NCBI RefSeq assembly: GCF_964204645.1
Contig: NC_134028.1
Location: 682,001-746,000 of the forward strand
DNA length: 64,000 nt
Origin: Tubulanus polymorphus
Lineage: Eukaryota > Nemertea > Palaeonemertea > Tubulaniformes > Tubulanidae
Direction of reading: 5' to 3'
Under the pieces are notes generated by a model, which was not told the origin of the DNA, did not search any database, and worked only from the letters and a program-made list of their open reading frames with translations. Below are positions 46,840-59,034 of the stretch, one piece after another. Position 1 is the first letter of the stretch, and the number at the start of each line of letters is the position of its first letter. The translations under genes and the position numbers were made by a program.

Positions 46840-49070
46840 ATGACTACACCGAAAAAAATAACGGATGAAATTGAGGCTCTCTCGTAAGTTCTGAATCAAT
46901 CGCGAAGGCCTTTAATGGAGCAAAAGCTTGCTATCAAACAGATGTGTGTCATATGTCTCAATATTACGAGTCTTGATAAGATGACATCGTGTGGCAACAT
47001 CGAGGACAACAGTCCGTGAGAATAGTAAAATCCCACAATAAATGAAGAAATGTTTTATACTGAAAAATGTTGGTAGTAACAACCCGAAATATTTCTAATA
47101 TTTTGATAAACTTTTTTCTTCATTTGTTGCGGGATTTTACTGATATTGCGAGCTACAACTGATTCGATCTGTGTGAAAGTTGTATTTGTTGTTGAAAATT
47201 TCCAGATGGTATCATCCGAGTCTCTCAAGACACGTGGCTGAAAGTTTACTGCTACAAAATGGCAGGGATGGTACATACCTTCTACGACCTAGTTCTAACC
47301 CGGGCGAGTTTGCCGTTTCAATAAGGTAACTGTCTTTAAAACACGAAACTTAGAAACAAGACTGAAACCTTCATACATTTTTGAATGATGTTTATATGTA
47401 TGTTTTAGGTGTACAGATTCAGTAAAACATTTCCCGTTATCATGGGATGGAACTTCCTACGCGTTTGGGATGGGTACATTCGACACTATAGCTGAACTAG
47501 TCGATCATTTTGCCAGTAAACCTCTTATTGGTGCTGAATCTGGTAAGTTAGCAGGCTATGAATAAAAATGAATATGTAATAAATCCACTCCACATATCAC
47601 GTGATGTGTCCAGAACCCCAGACAGTCAAACACCAGAGCTTAGACACTTTTAGATACACCATCACACTACAATGTATTCTGGCTATAGATTGATACCCGC
47701 ATCCGATGATTACTTCTTCCTAGCGATATATATTTATTTCTTATATCAGGAGTTTTAACGGCTTTGAAATTCCCGTATCCACGAGATGTACTCGAACCGA
47801 ACATGTACGATACAGTAAAAATACACGCTCAATACGGAAACAAGTCTAACGATTGGGATCGAAGTGGTCTTAATTTTGCTGTGAGTACAAAAACTATTTC
47901 CAATATTGCCATCCGAAAAATCAGGAGACTGTAATAGAGATGATCTACAGCTCCTTTAACGGTTCTTTTGTATTTGAATATGTTATCACGATGAATGGAA
48001 CCAGACATGATGAGAATATTCGTAGAGTAGCCGTGTTAACCAGGTTTAAAATAAGTAACGAGACGAGTAGTGCTGTATAGGTTAACTATTTATTTGACGC
48101 ACGAACTAACGCTACTAATGAATAGAAGCTTCATCAGGTGAATGAGGTCAGTGAATGAGGTGAACTCATTCACCTGATGAAGCTTCTATTCATTAGAAGC
48201 GAAAGCTCGTGCGTCAAATAAATAGTTAATCTATACAGCACTACTCGTCTCGTTACTTATGAATCTAACTGTAAATCACTATCTATGATCCAGATTTTAA
48301 CAGTTACAATATTCAATTCACCTGAAGCTACTATACATTAATAGCGAAAGCTCGTACTTAATAATGTAAATAAACTAGTTAACCTACTGAAGTATATTAT
48401 CCGCCTCATTGTATTTATTCTGCACCGAGTTAACGCGGTTCCTCCACGAATCTTCATAATTAATTTCAAACCTTCAAGATTATCAGATCTATTGTGTACT
48501 ATAAACCACCTGAGCCTGATATCTGGAATATCCTTACGAAAATGTGTTCGGTCCAAACACTTGAATGACCTTCAGGTTCAAACAATTATTATTATCGTTA
48601 CAGGTGGCGTCTAAAGAAGGTTATCTCACTAAACAAGGTGGCATCGTAAAAGTAAGTTATTCTATCGCATATCTTCCTATCGAATATCGAATGTTGTATA
48701 CATCTTAACGGACGGTATTGCTTATTGTAGAATTGGAAAACGCGATGGTTCGTGCTGCAGAAAAATGAATTGAAATATTATAGGGAGAAAGCTGATAAAG
48801 AACCGGTTAAAGTGTTAGACCTTACTGAGTGTATGGCGTGTAATGTAGATCATACTCAGGAGAAAACAAACTGTTTCAGGTTTGTATTCATTCATTATTC
48901 ACTTTGTGGCATTTAATTTGTGGACACACAACCGTAAAAAAATTGAAAACATTTTTTTGTATTCCAGTTTAACATTTCCGAAAAGAACGTATTATATTTA
49001 TGCAGCGACTCCTCAAGAAATGCACGATTGGACGACAATACTGTCGTGGAAACTGGTAGCTATCTCCTGA
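46840..49070 (+). CDS. DAPP1: DAPP1/Bam32-like SH2-PH adaptor
   Basis: Exons 46840-46883, 47206-47325, 47409-47542, 47750-47880, 48604-48651, 48731-48879 and 48968-49070 join in phase to 242 residues; the human protein has 280. The SH2 domain (residues 15-110) begins WYHPSLSRHVAESLL, with the phosphotyrosine-binding Arg in GTYLLRPSS. The linker keeps PYPRDVLEPNMYDTVKIH, whose Tyr (about 119) matches the Src-family target Tyr139 of human DAPP1. The PH domain (about 145-238) starts EGYLTKQGGIVKNWKTRWF and carries the basic KTRW pattern of PI(3,4)P2/PIP3 binders; it ends at ILSWKL. The protein acts at the membrane downstream of PI3-kinase. An alternative first exon at 46662-46699 has the same phase. 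A strong acceptor at 49447 would give an alternative ending after WKL. Confidence 0.93.
47026..47139. mobile_element. Short inverted-repeat (MITE-like) element
   Basis: TAAAATCCCACAATAAATGA at the left end matches, inverted, TCATTTGTTGCGGGATTTTA at the right end; the arms are about 25 bp with two to three mismatches, 114 bp overall, without coding capacity. It lies in intron 1 of the DAPP1-like gene. Confidence 0.6.
48051..48260. mobile_element. Foldback element with about 96-bp inverted arms
   Basis: The left arm ATAAGTAACGAGACGAGTAG is mirrored by CTACTCGTCTCGTTACTTAT at the right end. The arms agree over about 96 bp with a handful of mismatches (the clearest near the CGAACTAACG/CGAGCTTTCG site), leaving a centre of about 20 bp. 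It is in intron 4 of the DAPP1-like gene. Confidence 0.85.
48317..48382. repeat. Diverged partial copy of the foldback arm
   Basis: The words ATTAATAGCGAAAGCTCGTA and GTAAATAAACTAGTTAAC match, loosely and in the same order, the right arm of the element at 48051-48260. It is probably the remnant of an older insertion. Confidence 0.5.
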
Positions 49071-50661
49071 ATACTACCCAAACATTTACTGTATTTCCTC
49101 TTATGATGAGAACGCGCGCCCAAAATCTTTCAAGTCTTGAAATATGGATTGTTCTCTCATTCTGATTGGTAGATTTTGACTTGATTTGTTGTCCGGCATA
49201 AACCCACCACACCTACTGTGCTGGATACAGATATAGCCGAATGATCGTTCGAATTTAGGCGATTTGTTTTTTAAATCGGAAATTTCGAACAATGAATTCT
49301 TTATTTTATTTATTTCATGTGTATTATTCCAGAATCAAAACAACTGTTAGACAATAAATATTCAGAACCAAACCATATATATTTCTCTTGTCTTTTCCTC
49401 ATCGAGTCTTTATCATTCCTCAAACGACACTTTTTTTTTATTTCAGCAACAAGACAAACCAGAAAGTGACTTGTGAACCTACAGATTACATACAGCATCG
49501 TTCGGATGATAAACACTTTATTGTCTTCTGTTTGAATTATTTCATCGCATTACTTATCGATTTTACACCAATCTATGAGTACGGGTTGTATATATTTCAA
49601 GTCCTGCTTCATACATTTTTACATTGAAATATTCAGCGTTTGTTGTAAGTTGTATGCGATGTTGGCTGTTTTATTTAAATGATCAACGACTCGGAGAGGA
49701 GAATGTAAGATAAACAGATGTTACAGCGCGCCATTGTCACCAAACACGACAATTTAAGATAGAAACATTACTCATCAGGAATACAACATAATGTAATCAA
49801 AGGTTTACTCTAAGACGGCTCGTTCAGGAGACATTAGCTACAAAAAGCCTCATTATTGATGAAAAATATCTATTTCATTAAGTCAAAGATAATTTTATGA
49901 AGCAAAGTTAACTGAAAGCAAATGATATGTTTTTTATTTTTCAATCAAATGTAAGATACTCGTAGTACAGGAGCTTCATTCGATAATGCCTCGTGTAAAC
50001 ACAAGTCGAACTGGTAATTTATTTCTCAGTCTCTCTTCCTGTGAGATTGTCATATAATTCACACTGGGGTGTAAGAGGTACTTGCAAGATCTCCAGGTTT
50101 GCACCCATGCGGGATACCCACGGACCAGGAAATGGGTTAAAACCTAAACTTTAACGATAAAATCGATCTCGGATATATCCATAATGTTTTTGTTGCGTGT
50201 TATTTTCATTTGAAAAAAAGCTGCGTAGTTTGAATAACAATGTTATGAATAAAGGTTTGATAATTGATAATCGATCAAAAGCTTTCTAATCATCTTGTCT
50301 TGCGCATGTGGTACGATAATGAAAGCGTCTATCTCCTCGACTGGATGGCAAATCATTGATCTGCTAGTCTAACAGCTGGCTTCTAATATAGGCCTTGCTT
50401 ATTGGTGATCGTGTAAACAGGAATGCCTTTCTAACACTGATATGGTACTTGCGCACGGTTCACCTGTCCCACTACTAAAACCATCACAGTGAATATGATA
50501 TAACCGGATGACTGACGAGGTCAGAAAGAAGAGGTTAGTGATTGTATTTCTAGTCAAAATCGTTCTCAAATACTTTCACTCTTCTTTGCTTCTTGAAGAC
50601 GGTCATTGTCTTCTATAACACGTGATTTAATTATGCGTTAAAACCTGGTGGCATTTGGCGC
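49071..50661. other. Spacer between the DAPP1-like gene and the MFS gene
   Basis: Contains a very strong acceptor (TTTTTTTTTATTTCAG, ending 49446), followed by a short in-frame ending QQDKPESDL to a stop at 49474-49476, which could replace the last four residues of the DAPP1-like protein. AATAAA hexamers at 49353 and 50248 are candidate poly(A) sites. Nothing else was recognised. Confidence 0.45.
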
Positions 50662-53600
50662 ATGGAGAAGTATGCAAAACATCCAGAAGCTCCTATACAA
50701 ACATACTCCTGGATAGAGTGGAAGTTGTGGAATGTCCAGTTAGATTGGAATAAATGTGTAAAATATCTTCTTCCTACAGATAGTGTAGTGCGTCTCACTA
50801 TGGGTGTCCAGTACGGTGCCTTGAATGACCAGCCTGAAGAAAATACTGATGGGTAAGTGATACGTTTAATAGCATCGTGAAAGCCTCAAACTCTATTTCG
50901 AGAGCGCGATACCATTGGGTTTGTCGCTGGGAATAATAGTACTGACTGGGAATGATAAAGAGTTGGTCGGCTAGGGAGTGGAGTGGCCAAGCAGTGGGCC
51001 TTAGCCAAACCAGTAGGGAATGGGTCAGGCTAAGGAGTGGGCCAGGCCAGCAGGGAGTAGACCAGGCCAGCAGGGAATAGGGTCAGGCTGTTGGGGATAT
51101 TTGACTCGAAGTACAATACGTTTGTCAATAAATGCTGTTGTATTGATTTAGAAATAAGAAAGTAAATAAATGCCATCTGCAGAGAAACCCCAAATCATCG
51201 TTAATCAGTGTGTTTGGTAAATCTGTCGATAGTTTAATCCTAATTATCATCAGGATTATCTCAATCCATGACTGATTTGAAATCATAATTGTTCTCTAGG
51301 ATTTCACCTGATGAAATCGAGAATACAGATGAACAACAGGAGGAAGTTAAGAAACCAACTTTATCCTGCATTAGAATCATTACACTTAATGTATCCTGGT
51401 TCGGTATAAATCTAATCTATTTACTGTTATCAGTAGAAGGTATGTATGCTTCTATAAATGTCCCATCAATGCATTTCCGTGTCAATATCTTTTCTGGAAT
51501 GAATTTATGAATATTTTGCCTCATTTTTCAATTCGTGTAGATATCATTTTTCAGTCATTCCAGCACAGATTCTATCATTGGTCGGACCTGCAACGAAGGG
51601 GCGATGGTTCGGGGGTATTGTGGCATCTGGAGCAGGTATTCTATCAGTTATAATCGGCTCTCGTTTTGAATATTGTCTGTCGAATGCTCCTTTATCTTAA
51701 ATATCTATTCTACAGTTATAATGTTTATTAGTGGTCCTCTAATTGGTATGATTAGTGACAGATTAACATCGAAGTTTGGTCGCAGGCGTCCAATAATGTT
51801 CTTCGCTACTATATCTATTTGGTATGTATGTAAATCATCTATGGTTTCTACTCATTATTTACAATGAGTTCATGTTCATGCTATTTGTTTCTAGTTTTGG
51901 AATGGCTGGTATGGCGCTCAGCGCTCCCAATGTAGTTTTGTAAGTATCAAAATAGAGAAAAAGATGAATATTAGAAACGAACTGAATGAAATTATTTATA
52001 CCCATGTATTTGAATTTTGATATTTGCAGTAAATCTCAATATCAAAATGCATCGAACGTGAGTATGAAATCAATTTAATGTCTTAGCGAGTATTGCCTCA
52101 CTACACCGTCAGGTGCTGCCGCTATGCTCATCGTAAGCGGAATTTTCATACACTAACATGAGTCGACTCTGGCAGGTGTATGAGTTCATGTGGTAATAGT
52201 TTTAATGTTATCAATATTCATTTCTATCAGTAATCAGAAAATAATTTGTCTGTAGTGTGTTATTGATCTCGAAGCTCAACGCTGTAGACCATTCAGCAAA
52301 AATAATTCAGGACTAGGACTGGGACTGGGACTAGGACTACCTCATGTTAATAATCCGAGTGATCGTAGCTCCGTGAAACTAGATCAGAAATATGCAGAAG
52401 TCAGTCAACCTTCAAAACACCCACAGAGCCTGGGTAAGCATCTTTAAACTTACAGCTAGTGAAACCCGTACTGAACTTATCGATCAGTGACGATCATTAT
52501 GGTGATGACTTAAGACTTTGGTAAATTAAATCAGAAATACAAACTGATACTCAAAAATAGAGACGACAGTAACATGATGACTTATCAGATGACGATATAA
52601 CCGATTAACGAGTTTGACTGTATGATATGATGGGGTGCTACATTTGGTCGATGAAATAGGAAACAACCATGCCATCATTTCATTATAGATGTTGCTATCA
52701 TTTCATTATAGATGTTATGTTGATTTTTTTTCTGTATTATTTTTCAGGTTTATTTATTGTATTCTATTTGTTTGTTATTGCGTCGTTTATCTGTATATCA
52801 GTACCGTATAATGCTCTTATCGCTGACAAGTCACATCCAGAACAAAGAGGTAATTCATTCTTACTATAACTATTACCTTCCAGTTCCAGCAGCTCTTCGT
52901 TTAAAGTTTGTTCCCAACATTGAAACAGCGACAATGAATTGGTTATGACTCTGATCTCTAGATGACGGTGGAACTGGATCATAAAGTAGTATTGGTTCTA
53001 AATGAACACGTGTTTTCGCCCTGGTTCCTGTTTATATCCGGGAAACTATGGAATTCATGATGGTTGACACCGTTTGGAATTTAGAATTGGCTTTTAAATC
53101 AGAAGTCGATAGTTTCTCTTATCATTGTTTTTCCATCAAGTTTCTGTTTTTCATTCGATTCAGGTTTGAATTCCGGAGTAATGGGAGCTATGATTTTATT
53201 TGGCAACATATCCGGTGCAGGGATGGGCCTATTCTTTCCCGTAAGTACCATATTTTTAGACAGTTCTGTGTGGTTTATTTTTTGTGTATCACGTCAGACA
53301 CATGACGTTAGAAGTTAGTCTGGAACGAGGATGATTAAATGCGTATTTGTGTTATTTTTTTACAGAGTCTGGGAGTGCCTCTTACCTACGCAGTTACATC
53401 TATTATAGCAGTTACATGTATTCTTACGACGTTATTTTTTATTCACGAAGACCCGGCTACAGTTACTCATAAACCATGTAGTGAGTACCCTGAGTGTCCT
53501 AGCCCTTTCACATCTTAAACCTGTATCGAGTACCCATGCATCTGTACTTTAACACTGACTGTTATGACCTTTAGGTCTACCAAAACCAAACTCCTGCTAA

Positions 53601-54902
53601 ATCATTGCTGATTTGGTATAATTAGATATGAATGTCTCTTTCTTTTCAACAGATTTCAAAAGTGTATTCTATGGTTTCTGGTCGCCATTAAAAGGTACGT
53701 ATTAAAGAGTTTAACTCGGTGTAGTCAGAAATTATTTAATGTCACATTGTTTACCTATCACCTATTTTACTGATTTGTAGAACACGATTTTCGATGGGTT
53801 TTTATAACACGATTGTTAATGCAGCAGGGGGTCTCAACAGTCGTAGCGTAAGATCATATCAGTAACAATTTGTCACTCGTCTTAGAATCTTATCTACTAG
53901 AATAGTATCATGTGGTTGTATTTATGTCCTCAGGTTTTTAGAGTTTTGGTTGGCTGATATGGTGTATATACCTCACTGCTGGGGAGCGGCTAGGGCTGTA
54001 GCACTCGTCTTGTTACCTATGTTAATAACGGCGGCCATATCGTAAGTTATAATGAGCTCCGCTAAGTTTTCATCCTCATCTTTATTTCTGATTTTTCATG
54101 AAACTTTCTTGTCTATTTCTAGATCGATATGCGGAGGTTTATTGTCTGATCGGTTAGGCAAACGGAAAGTTCTAGTTATTGTTTCTGGTAATCGAATATA
54201 ATCTATTTCAGTATGAATTCAATCTGATCCTCTCCTTAACTTGTATTAACGGTTTTTTCTTTCTTGTAGCTGTTCTCATGTGTATTGTCAGCATCTTCCT
54301 ATCAGCAATCAGGGGTCAGCACGCGTACTATATAGCAGTGTGCCTAGCTCTAGTATTTGGTAAATATCGATTCTGCAATCCTAACCCAACGTGAATTCTG
54401 AAATATCTATTTAATCAAATTGAAAGCAAAATTCACACTAAAAATTGCGTTTTTAATCAATCAGGTGACTTATCAGGTGACTAACTTATTGCATGTATTT
54501 CATATGAATTGAAGGTCTAGGTTTTGGCTGTTACCAATCTGTAGATTTCGCCCTTGTCATGGATGTTTTACCCGTCGAGAAAGATAAAGCGAAAGACATA
54601 GCAGTTTGGCATCAAGTATGGTTTCATTTTTCATAAGCCATCAGTTTAATCATTCTCTTTAAGTCCACGGTTTAATCAATGTTAATTTACCTCAATCAAT
54701 CTATCATTAATGACCTACTCTATTTATACAGGCATTGGTTCTACCACAGGCGCTGGCCACACCAGTAGGTGGAATACTGTTAGATCTATTTGAACGCGTC
54801 AATTGTCACATAGGACTCGGTTATATCATCATATTCTTAATGACTGCTGTGTATTTTCTGTTAAGTGGAATATTTGTTATCAAAATTCGTGGCGTCCGAT
54901 AA
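50662..54902 (+). CDS. Major facilitator superfamily transporter, 12 helices, unnamed eukaryotic family
   Basis: Seventeen exons: 50662-50852, 51300-51439, 51555-51635, 51716-51821, 51895-51939, 52030-52057, 52256-52433, 52748-52849, 53164-53240, 53366-53480, 53653-53694, 53781-53847, 53934-54041, 54123-54187, 54270-54359, 54515-54615, 54732-54902. All joins keep phase, giving 568 residues. The N-terminal cytosolic part is acidic (DEIENTDEQQEE). The loop between TM2 and TM3 has the MFS signature SDRLTSKFGRRRP, and the symmetrical SDRLGKRK follows TM8. Late motifs are DFALVMDVLP, AVWHQALVLPQALATPVGG and LLD. These look like the GPH/sugar-transporter-like MFS branch, but the substrate is unknown. 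A glycosylated loop with a GLGLGLGLG run (exon 52256-52433) is lineage-specific. The start at 50662 is the first Met of the frame; the 5' end is the least sure part. Confidence 0.9.
50955..51092. repeat. Degenerate 20-bp tandem repeat in MFS intron 1
   Basis: Units resembling GGCCAGGCCAGCAGGGAGTA, five to six copies with decay. Confidence 0.65.
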
Positions 54903-54917
54903 AAACTCAGACCAAAC

Positions 54918-55056
54918 ATCACCAGATGCTGACCCAACATCACCAGATGCTGACCCAACCTCACCAGATACAGACCCAACCTTATCAGATACTGACCCAA
55001 CCTCACCAGATACAGACCCAACCTCACCAGATACAGACCCAACCTTATCAGATTAT
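54918..55056. repeat. 21-bp tandem repeat in the MFS 3' UTR
   Basis: About six to seven units of CTCACCAGATACAGACCCAA plus C begin 16 bp after the stop. The period is divisible by three, so frames stay open, but they lie after the stop and are not coding. Confidence 0.9.
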
Positions 55057-55302
55057 CAGATACTGTCGTTTAGTGTCAAAATCTGAACTCTATCATCAGA
55101 AATATGTGTTATATCTAAATGTTTGGTAGATACATAAAATTAGGTGGACCAAATGCTGGATAACGAATGGGATACCTATGCGCATGTTGAAGCGACGTGC
55201 AGCATGGCTGGATGTCCAATATTTGGCGAGCGGTGGAAGAGATGAACTGAAAGCAAGATGTTGTCTCACTTTATTATAACATAATTTGTAGAAGAGGTGG
55301 TG

Positions 55303-55308
55303 AATAAA
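55303..55308 (+). terminator. Candidate poly(A) signal of the MFS gene
   Basis: AATAAA lies 400 bp after the stop at 54900-54902, the first clear hexamer downstream on this strand. Confidence 0.5.
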
Positions 55309-55791
55309 TCATATATGATAGTTTTATTTGTTTTGACTCTATTCACGCATGTTATTTCATGAAGGCAATACAGAGAAACGCGTGTAAGACAACGAACAAA
55401 TAGCTTAAATAATTGTATGTTCCGTCTAACAGCTCCCAGGGCTTTAACGATCACTTTTATCACTGATTCATTTACAAAACATGAAATAATATATTCACAT
55501 CGTGTCGACAAGCTTCCAGTGTGATTTTAAACCATGGTTAAGTGCGAATACGCTGAGGCTCAATGCCACCATGTCCCTTACCAAGCCAAGTCCAGTTCCA
55601 GCCACCACACTTTGGGAACACTTTCTGTGCCCACAAACAGAGCTGCCAAAATATATTGCACTTCTACGTGTATAACGCGATTTTGCCTACTTGGTTCTGT
55701 CGGGCTTTCAGATTGTGTTTTCAGTTATCAGCGGTTTAATTAAGTTATTTTGAATTTGAATTTGAATTGGTTAAGCTACAGCAAACAAGTA

Positions 55792-55896
55792 ATGTACGCA
55801 AACTGGAGTTCATGGCCAGTGTTGCTATTATCAGTTACTATTGTTGCTCTGGCGAGTGCAAAAGTATATTCAGAATATTCTGACGTGTGTAGTTAC
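55792..55896 (+). CDS. Possible signal-peptide exon of a secreted protein (partial)
   Basis: From the ATG at 55792, MYANWSSWPVLLLSVTIVAL followed by ASAKVYSEYSDVCSY looks like a signal peptide with cleavage after ASA and the start of a mature, Cys-containing chain. A good GTAAGC donor follows at 55897. Without splicing the frame runs to 55953 (53 residues in all). No following exon was found. It may be exon 1 of a gene to the right, or a small secreted peptide. Confidence 0.35.
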
Positions 55897-57344
55897 GTAA
55901 GCACTCCATACATGGGTCGGTGGAATGTTGTGACGTATGACTTCAATCCATGAGCACCGAGCTATGTGCTATAGTGCCTGCGCACGTCAATAAACAGTAG
56001 AAAGATATAACAGGTAGGGAGCTTTGCTGAAAAACATGAAGAGTAGTAAGAGAGAAAATATGAGAGTGGATATCAGAGTCGAATTGATTTGGTGAACCTT
56101 TTTTAAATGAATGAGTTAGAAATGGACGAATGTTGATATCGGATGAAAAATAATAAAACAAATGGATATATAGAAATAGAAGTAGTATACTGGAAGTAAT
56201 ACCGGAATATATCTAATCCACAGGACGTCACGGAATAACTGCTGAGACCCCACCCTAGACATCATTGGTGATAATTGCACAAACACAATTTGAGTGAGGA
56301 TTTACAATACACAACAGGCCTTCAAGATCCTAAACTTGTTTTAGTGAACGTGTTAGATTCTAAAACTGTTTGCCAATTCAAAAATGAACCAAAATTCAAT
56401 AAATGATGTCGAATTCGAGTTGATTCGCATTGGATCAATTTTCACGTTTTGAATAGTTTAAACTCGTTCGGTGAATTCTGTGTATCTCGTATTTCCTGTC
56501 GTAGCCTTCCACGCGATGAATACATGTATAATTAAGAAGAGATTCTCGCGATAAGCTTCACGCATTAAAAGTACGTTGTTTCCTCAAGGTTGATAAGAGT
56601 AGAGACTAACTATTTATAGCTATACCTTACTTCAGATAAAAGGTTGATAGCACAGCTGCTGCTGCTGCTGCTGCGGGACATTTCTAAAAACGGGACATTT
56701 CTATTCAGACTTTCGCTGCTCCTTACTTTGGATTGATAGACTTTACACCCATGTATTCGGATGACACTGAAGACACACATTTCAGACAGGACTCAGTTTC
56801 ATGACAAAATTGAACTAAGCTTTCAAAAATCGTTAACCCGCACAGCTCATTAGACGCCAAGAGAGGCGAAGAATTTGATTTACAAATTCACCCGACGATC
56901 ATTTTATTAATCATTTGTGATCAGTGATTTGGGAAAGGGTTCAAAAGTGCGACGAATCGCGTGCGATGATGAACTCCTGGATCCGGAAGATAATTGTCTT
57001 AGGAGGAGGATATACAAACCTGGATGATTAATACTGAACCGATGTGAACTCATAATCATACTCTCCCAGCGCGTGTCGGTCAAATACCGATTCCTATCAG
57101 ATATTCATACCTTATACATTCACTACTAAAACACCGATCGCACCAGCTATGATTGACCGCACACATGTACGCACACGATGTGCACCTGAGGGTAGTCTGT
57201 GAATAAACCTGAAACCCACGCGGCGGTTTGAGGTGTACACGTGATCTATTTTAGTAATCGTTCGCCACGTGACGAGATGTTTAATGTTTAAATATGCATA
57301 GCGCCAATACGAATCGACGGAAATGACGCTTGATAAGAGCAGCA

Positions 57345-57440
57345 AGAGGGGAGAGAGGAGAGAGGAGGGAGGAGAGAGGAGAGAGGAGAGAGGAGAGAGG
57401 AGAGAGGAGAGAGGAGAGAGGAGAGAGGAGAGAGGAGGAC
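57345..57440. repeat. (GAGAGGA)n purine tandem
   Basis: Seven-bp units with slight variation, about 13 copies. All frames over it on both strands are low complexity and not genes. Confidence 0.9.
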
Positions 57441-58578
57441 AAGGGTAGATGGGAGAATGAAGCCCCCCAGTCGAGTACGCATTCAATATGTGTGTTTAAC
57501 ACGACGCCTTTTCAATGGAATAACAACACAATGACAAAATCTAAGACGATTCTCTCTTTTGAGAACAGGGTCTCGTTAGTAATGCATACACGGAAGTCGC
57601 TCGTCCTCAATTGTGATGCGAGACAGTTTAATTTATTCTAGTCTCCAGGTTTTCACTTACTGAAGCCGTAGATTGTTAGCGGGGGTTTAGTTCGAAGACG
57701 CGACGTAAAGGAGTTTTTTAAGATCACTCCTTGGCTGTAGTTTATAAGACATCTTTCTTACTTGGAAGCGGGTGACAGAATCTAATAAAACCAGCACGGC
57801 CACCACGCACACACCCCACGTCTCCCGCCCGTGTTACGCACACGTCTCCCGTCCGTGTTACTCCTTTCCGATGAGAAACTGACGGTCATCATCTAACACT
57901 GGTTCATACATACATCCGAGATTTTTCGGTGCAACAAACACCGATTGAATTATCTCGACGCGATTCGGTACATTTTCTGCGTTTGTCGACGATTCGTTTG
58001 ATTTTATCGTTTACGTCCCATTAACCGCATCCAGAACCCATATGTCTACTTATTTCTATACATCTAGTGCTGCTTCTAGGTTCATTCTATTCAGTAATTC
58101 AATGTGCAGGTCGCACCACAACACTCGTCGAGAGAGAAGAGTTGAATAAACTCTTTTCATTGTTCTGACAATCTACTAAACAGACAAACACTTCTCCCGT
58201 AACCATTTACAGTTCCAGCATCAAAATGTCCTAAAATTGTTGAATCAGGAAACGTGAACAAAGACACGGATAATAGTTTAAAGGTTAACTAGATGTCATT
58301 AAAACAAGCTTTTACTACAATGATATATGATTTGATTTCATGACACAGTGCAGTGCAGTAGATTCATCAGGTTTACTGGGGCCAGCTGTTATAATGTGAC
58401 AATTTTTGTCTCTTATATAATCGAATAGAACCTTGAATCATATTCTCCCAGCTGTCCTACACTATCCGGAGAAACTTATTTAGTGAGACCTAGAGTTTTG
58501 TAATAAAGTAAAGACTTTGATCGACAAAAATAATGTGTTGGTAGTTCTTTGTTTAGATAAAGTCTGAGTTGGTAATTA

Positions 58579-58710
58579 TTAATTATATCCATTGATTCGT
58601 GGTTCCGGCCCTACAAATCCTGCAACAACTCCTCCTATCATTAAGCATCTAAAGGATACAGCTCCTCCTAGTAGACATATAGGAATTACCTTTACAAAAA
58701 AGCTCGACAT
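58579..58710 (-). CDS. Candidate micro-ORF, 43-residue single-span membrane peptide
   Basis: On the minus strand, from the ATG at 58708-58710, MSSFFVKVIPICLLGGAVSF continues through a second hydrophobic part (MIGGVVAGF) and ends GPEPRINGYN before TAA. The hydrophobic centre with a short polar C-terminus resembles small nuclear-encoded mitochondrial or ER membrane proteins, but I cannot match it to a named subunit. It is single-exon and no poly(A) signal was found close by, so it could be a retrocopy or chance. Confidence 0.3.
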   Translation of the reverse strand: MSSFFVKVIPICLLGGAVSFRCLMIGGVVAGFVGPEPRINGYN

Positions 58711-59034
58711 CTTTTTGATGTTAGCTCCACGTGAGGGCAAGCATGAAAAATAAATTGGCAGTAAATTGGCCAGTAAATCAGGTGATAAAGCAACAAAGGA
58801 ACTCGCTCAAAGGGAGTATCGTGAACGGGTAAGACAAATGTAAAGGTCCTTGACAAGAGACTAATTACATTGATGTCTAGGTTAATAATACCTGTACACG
58901 TGATGCTATTCGGTTAAATAAGGCAGTTGTTTGTAGTTGACTGCGGTTTTACTGATCGGTATAGCGTTTGTAAACATCACACATTAGTTCCCTAATTCAA
59001 AAAAGACTTATGCTCGTAAGTGCAGAGCAACCCG

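Noticed and set aside
54803-55129. Repeat-coded frames after the MFS stop
   Set aside because: They are the out-of-frame end of the last MFS exon followed by the 21-bp 3' UTR repeat.
57112-57641. Several frames with Leu/Ser/Pro or Arg/Glu runs
   Set aside because: Translations of the GAGAGGA tandem.
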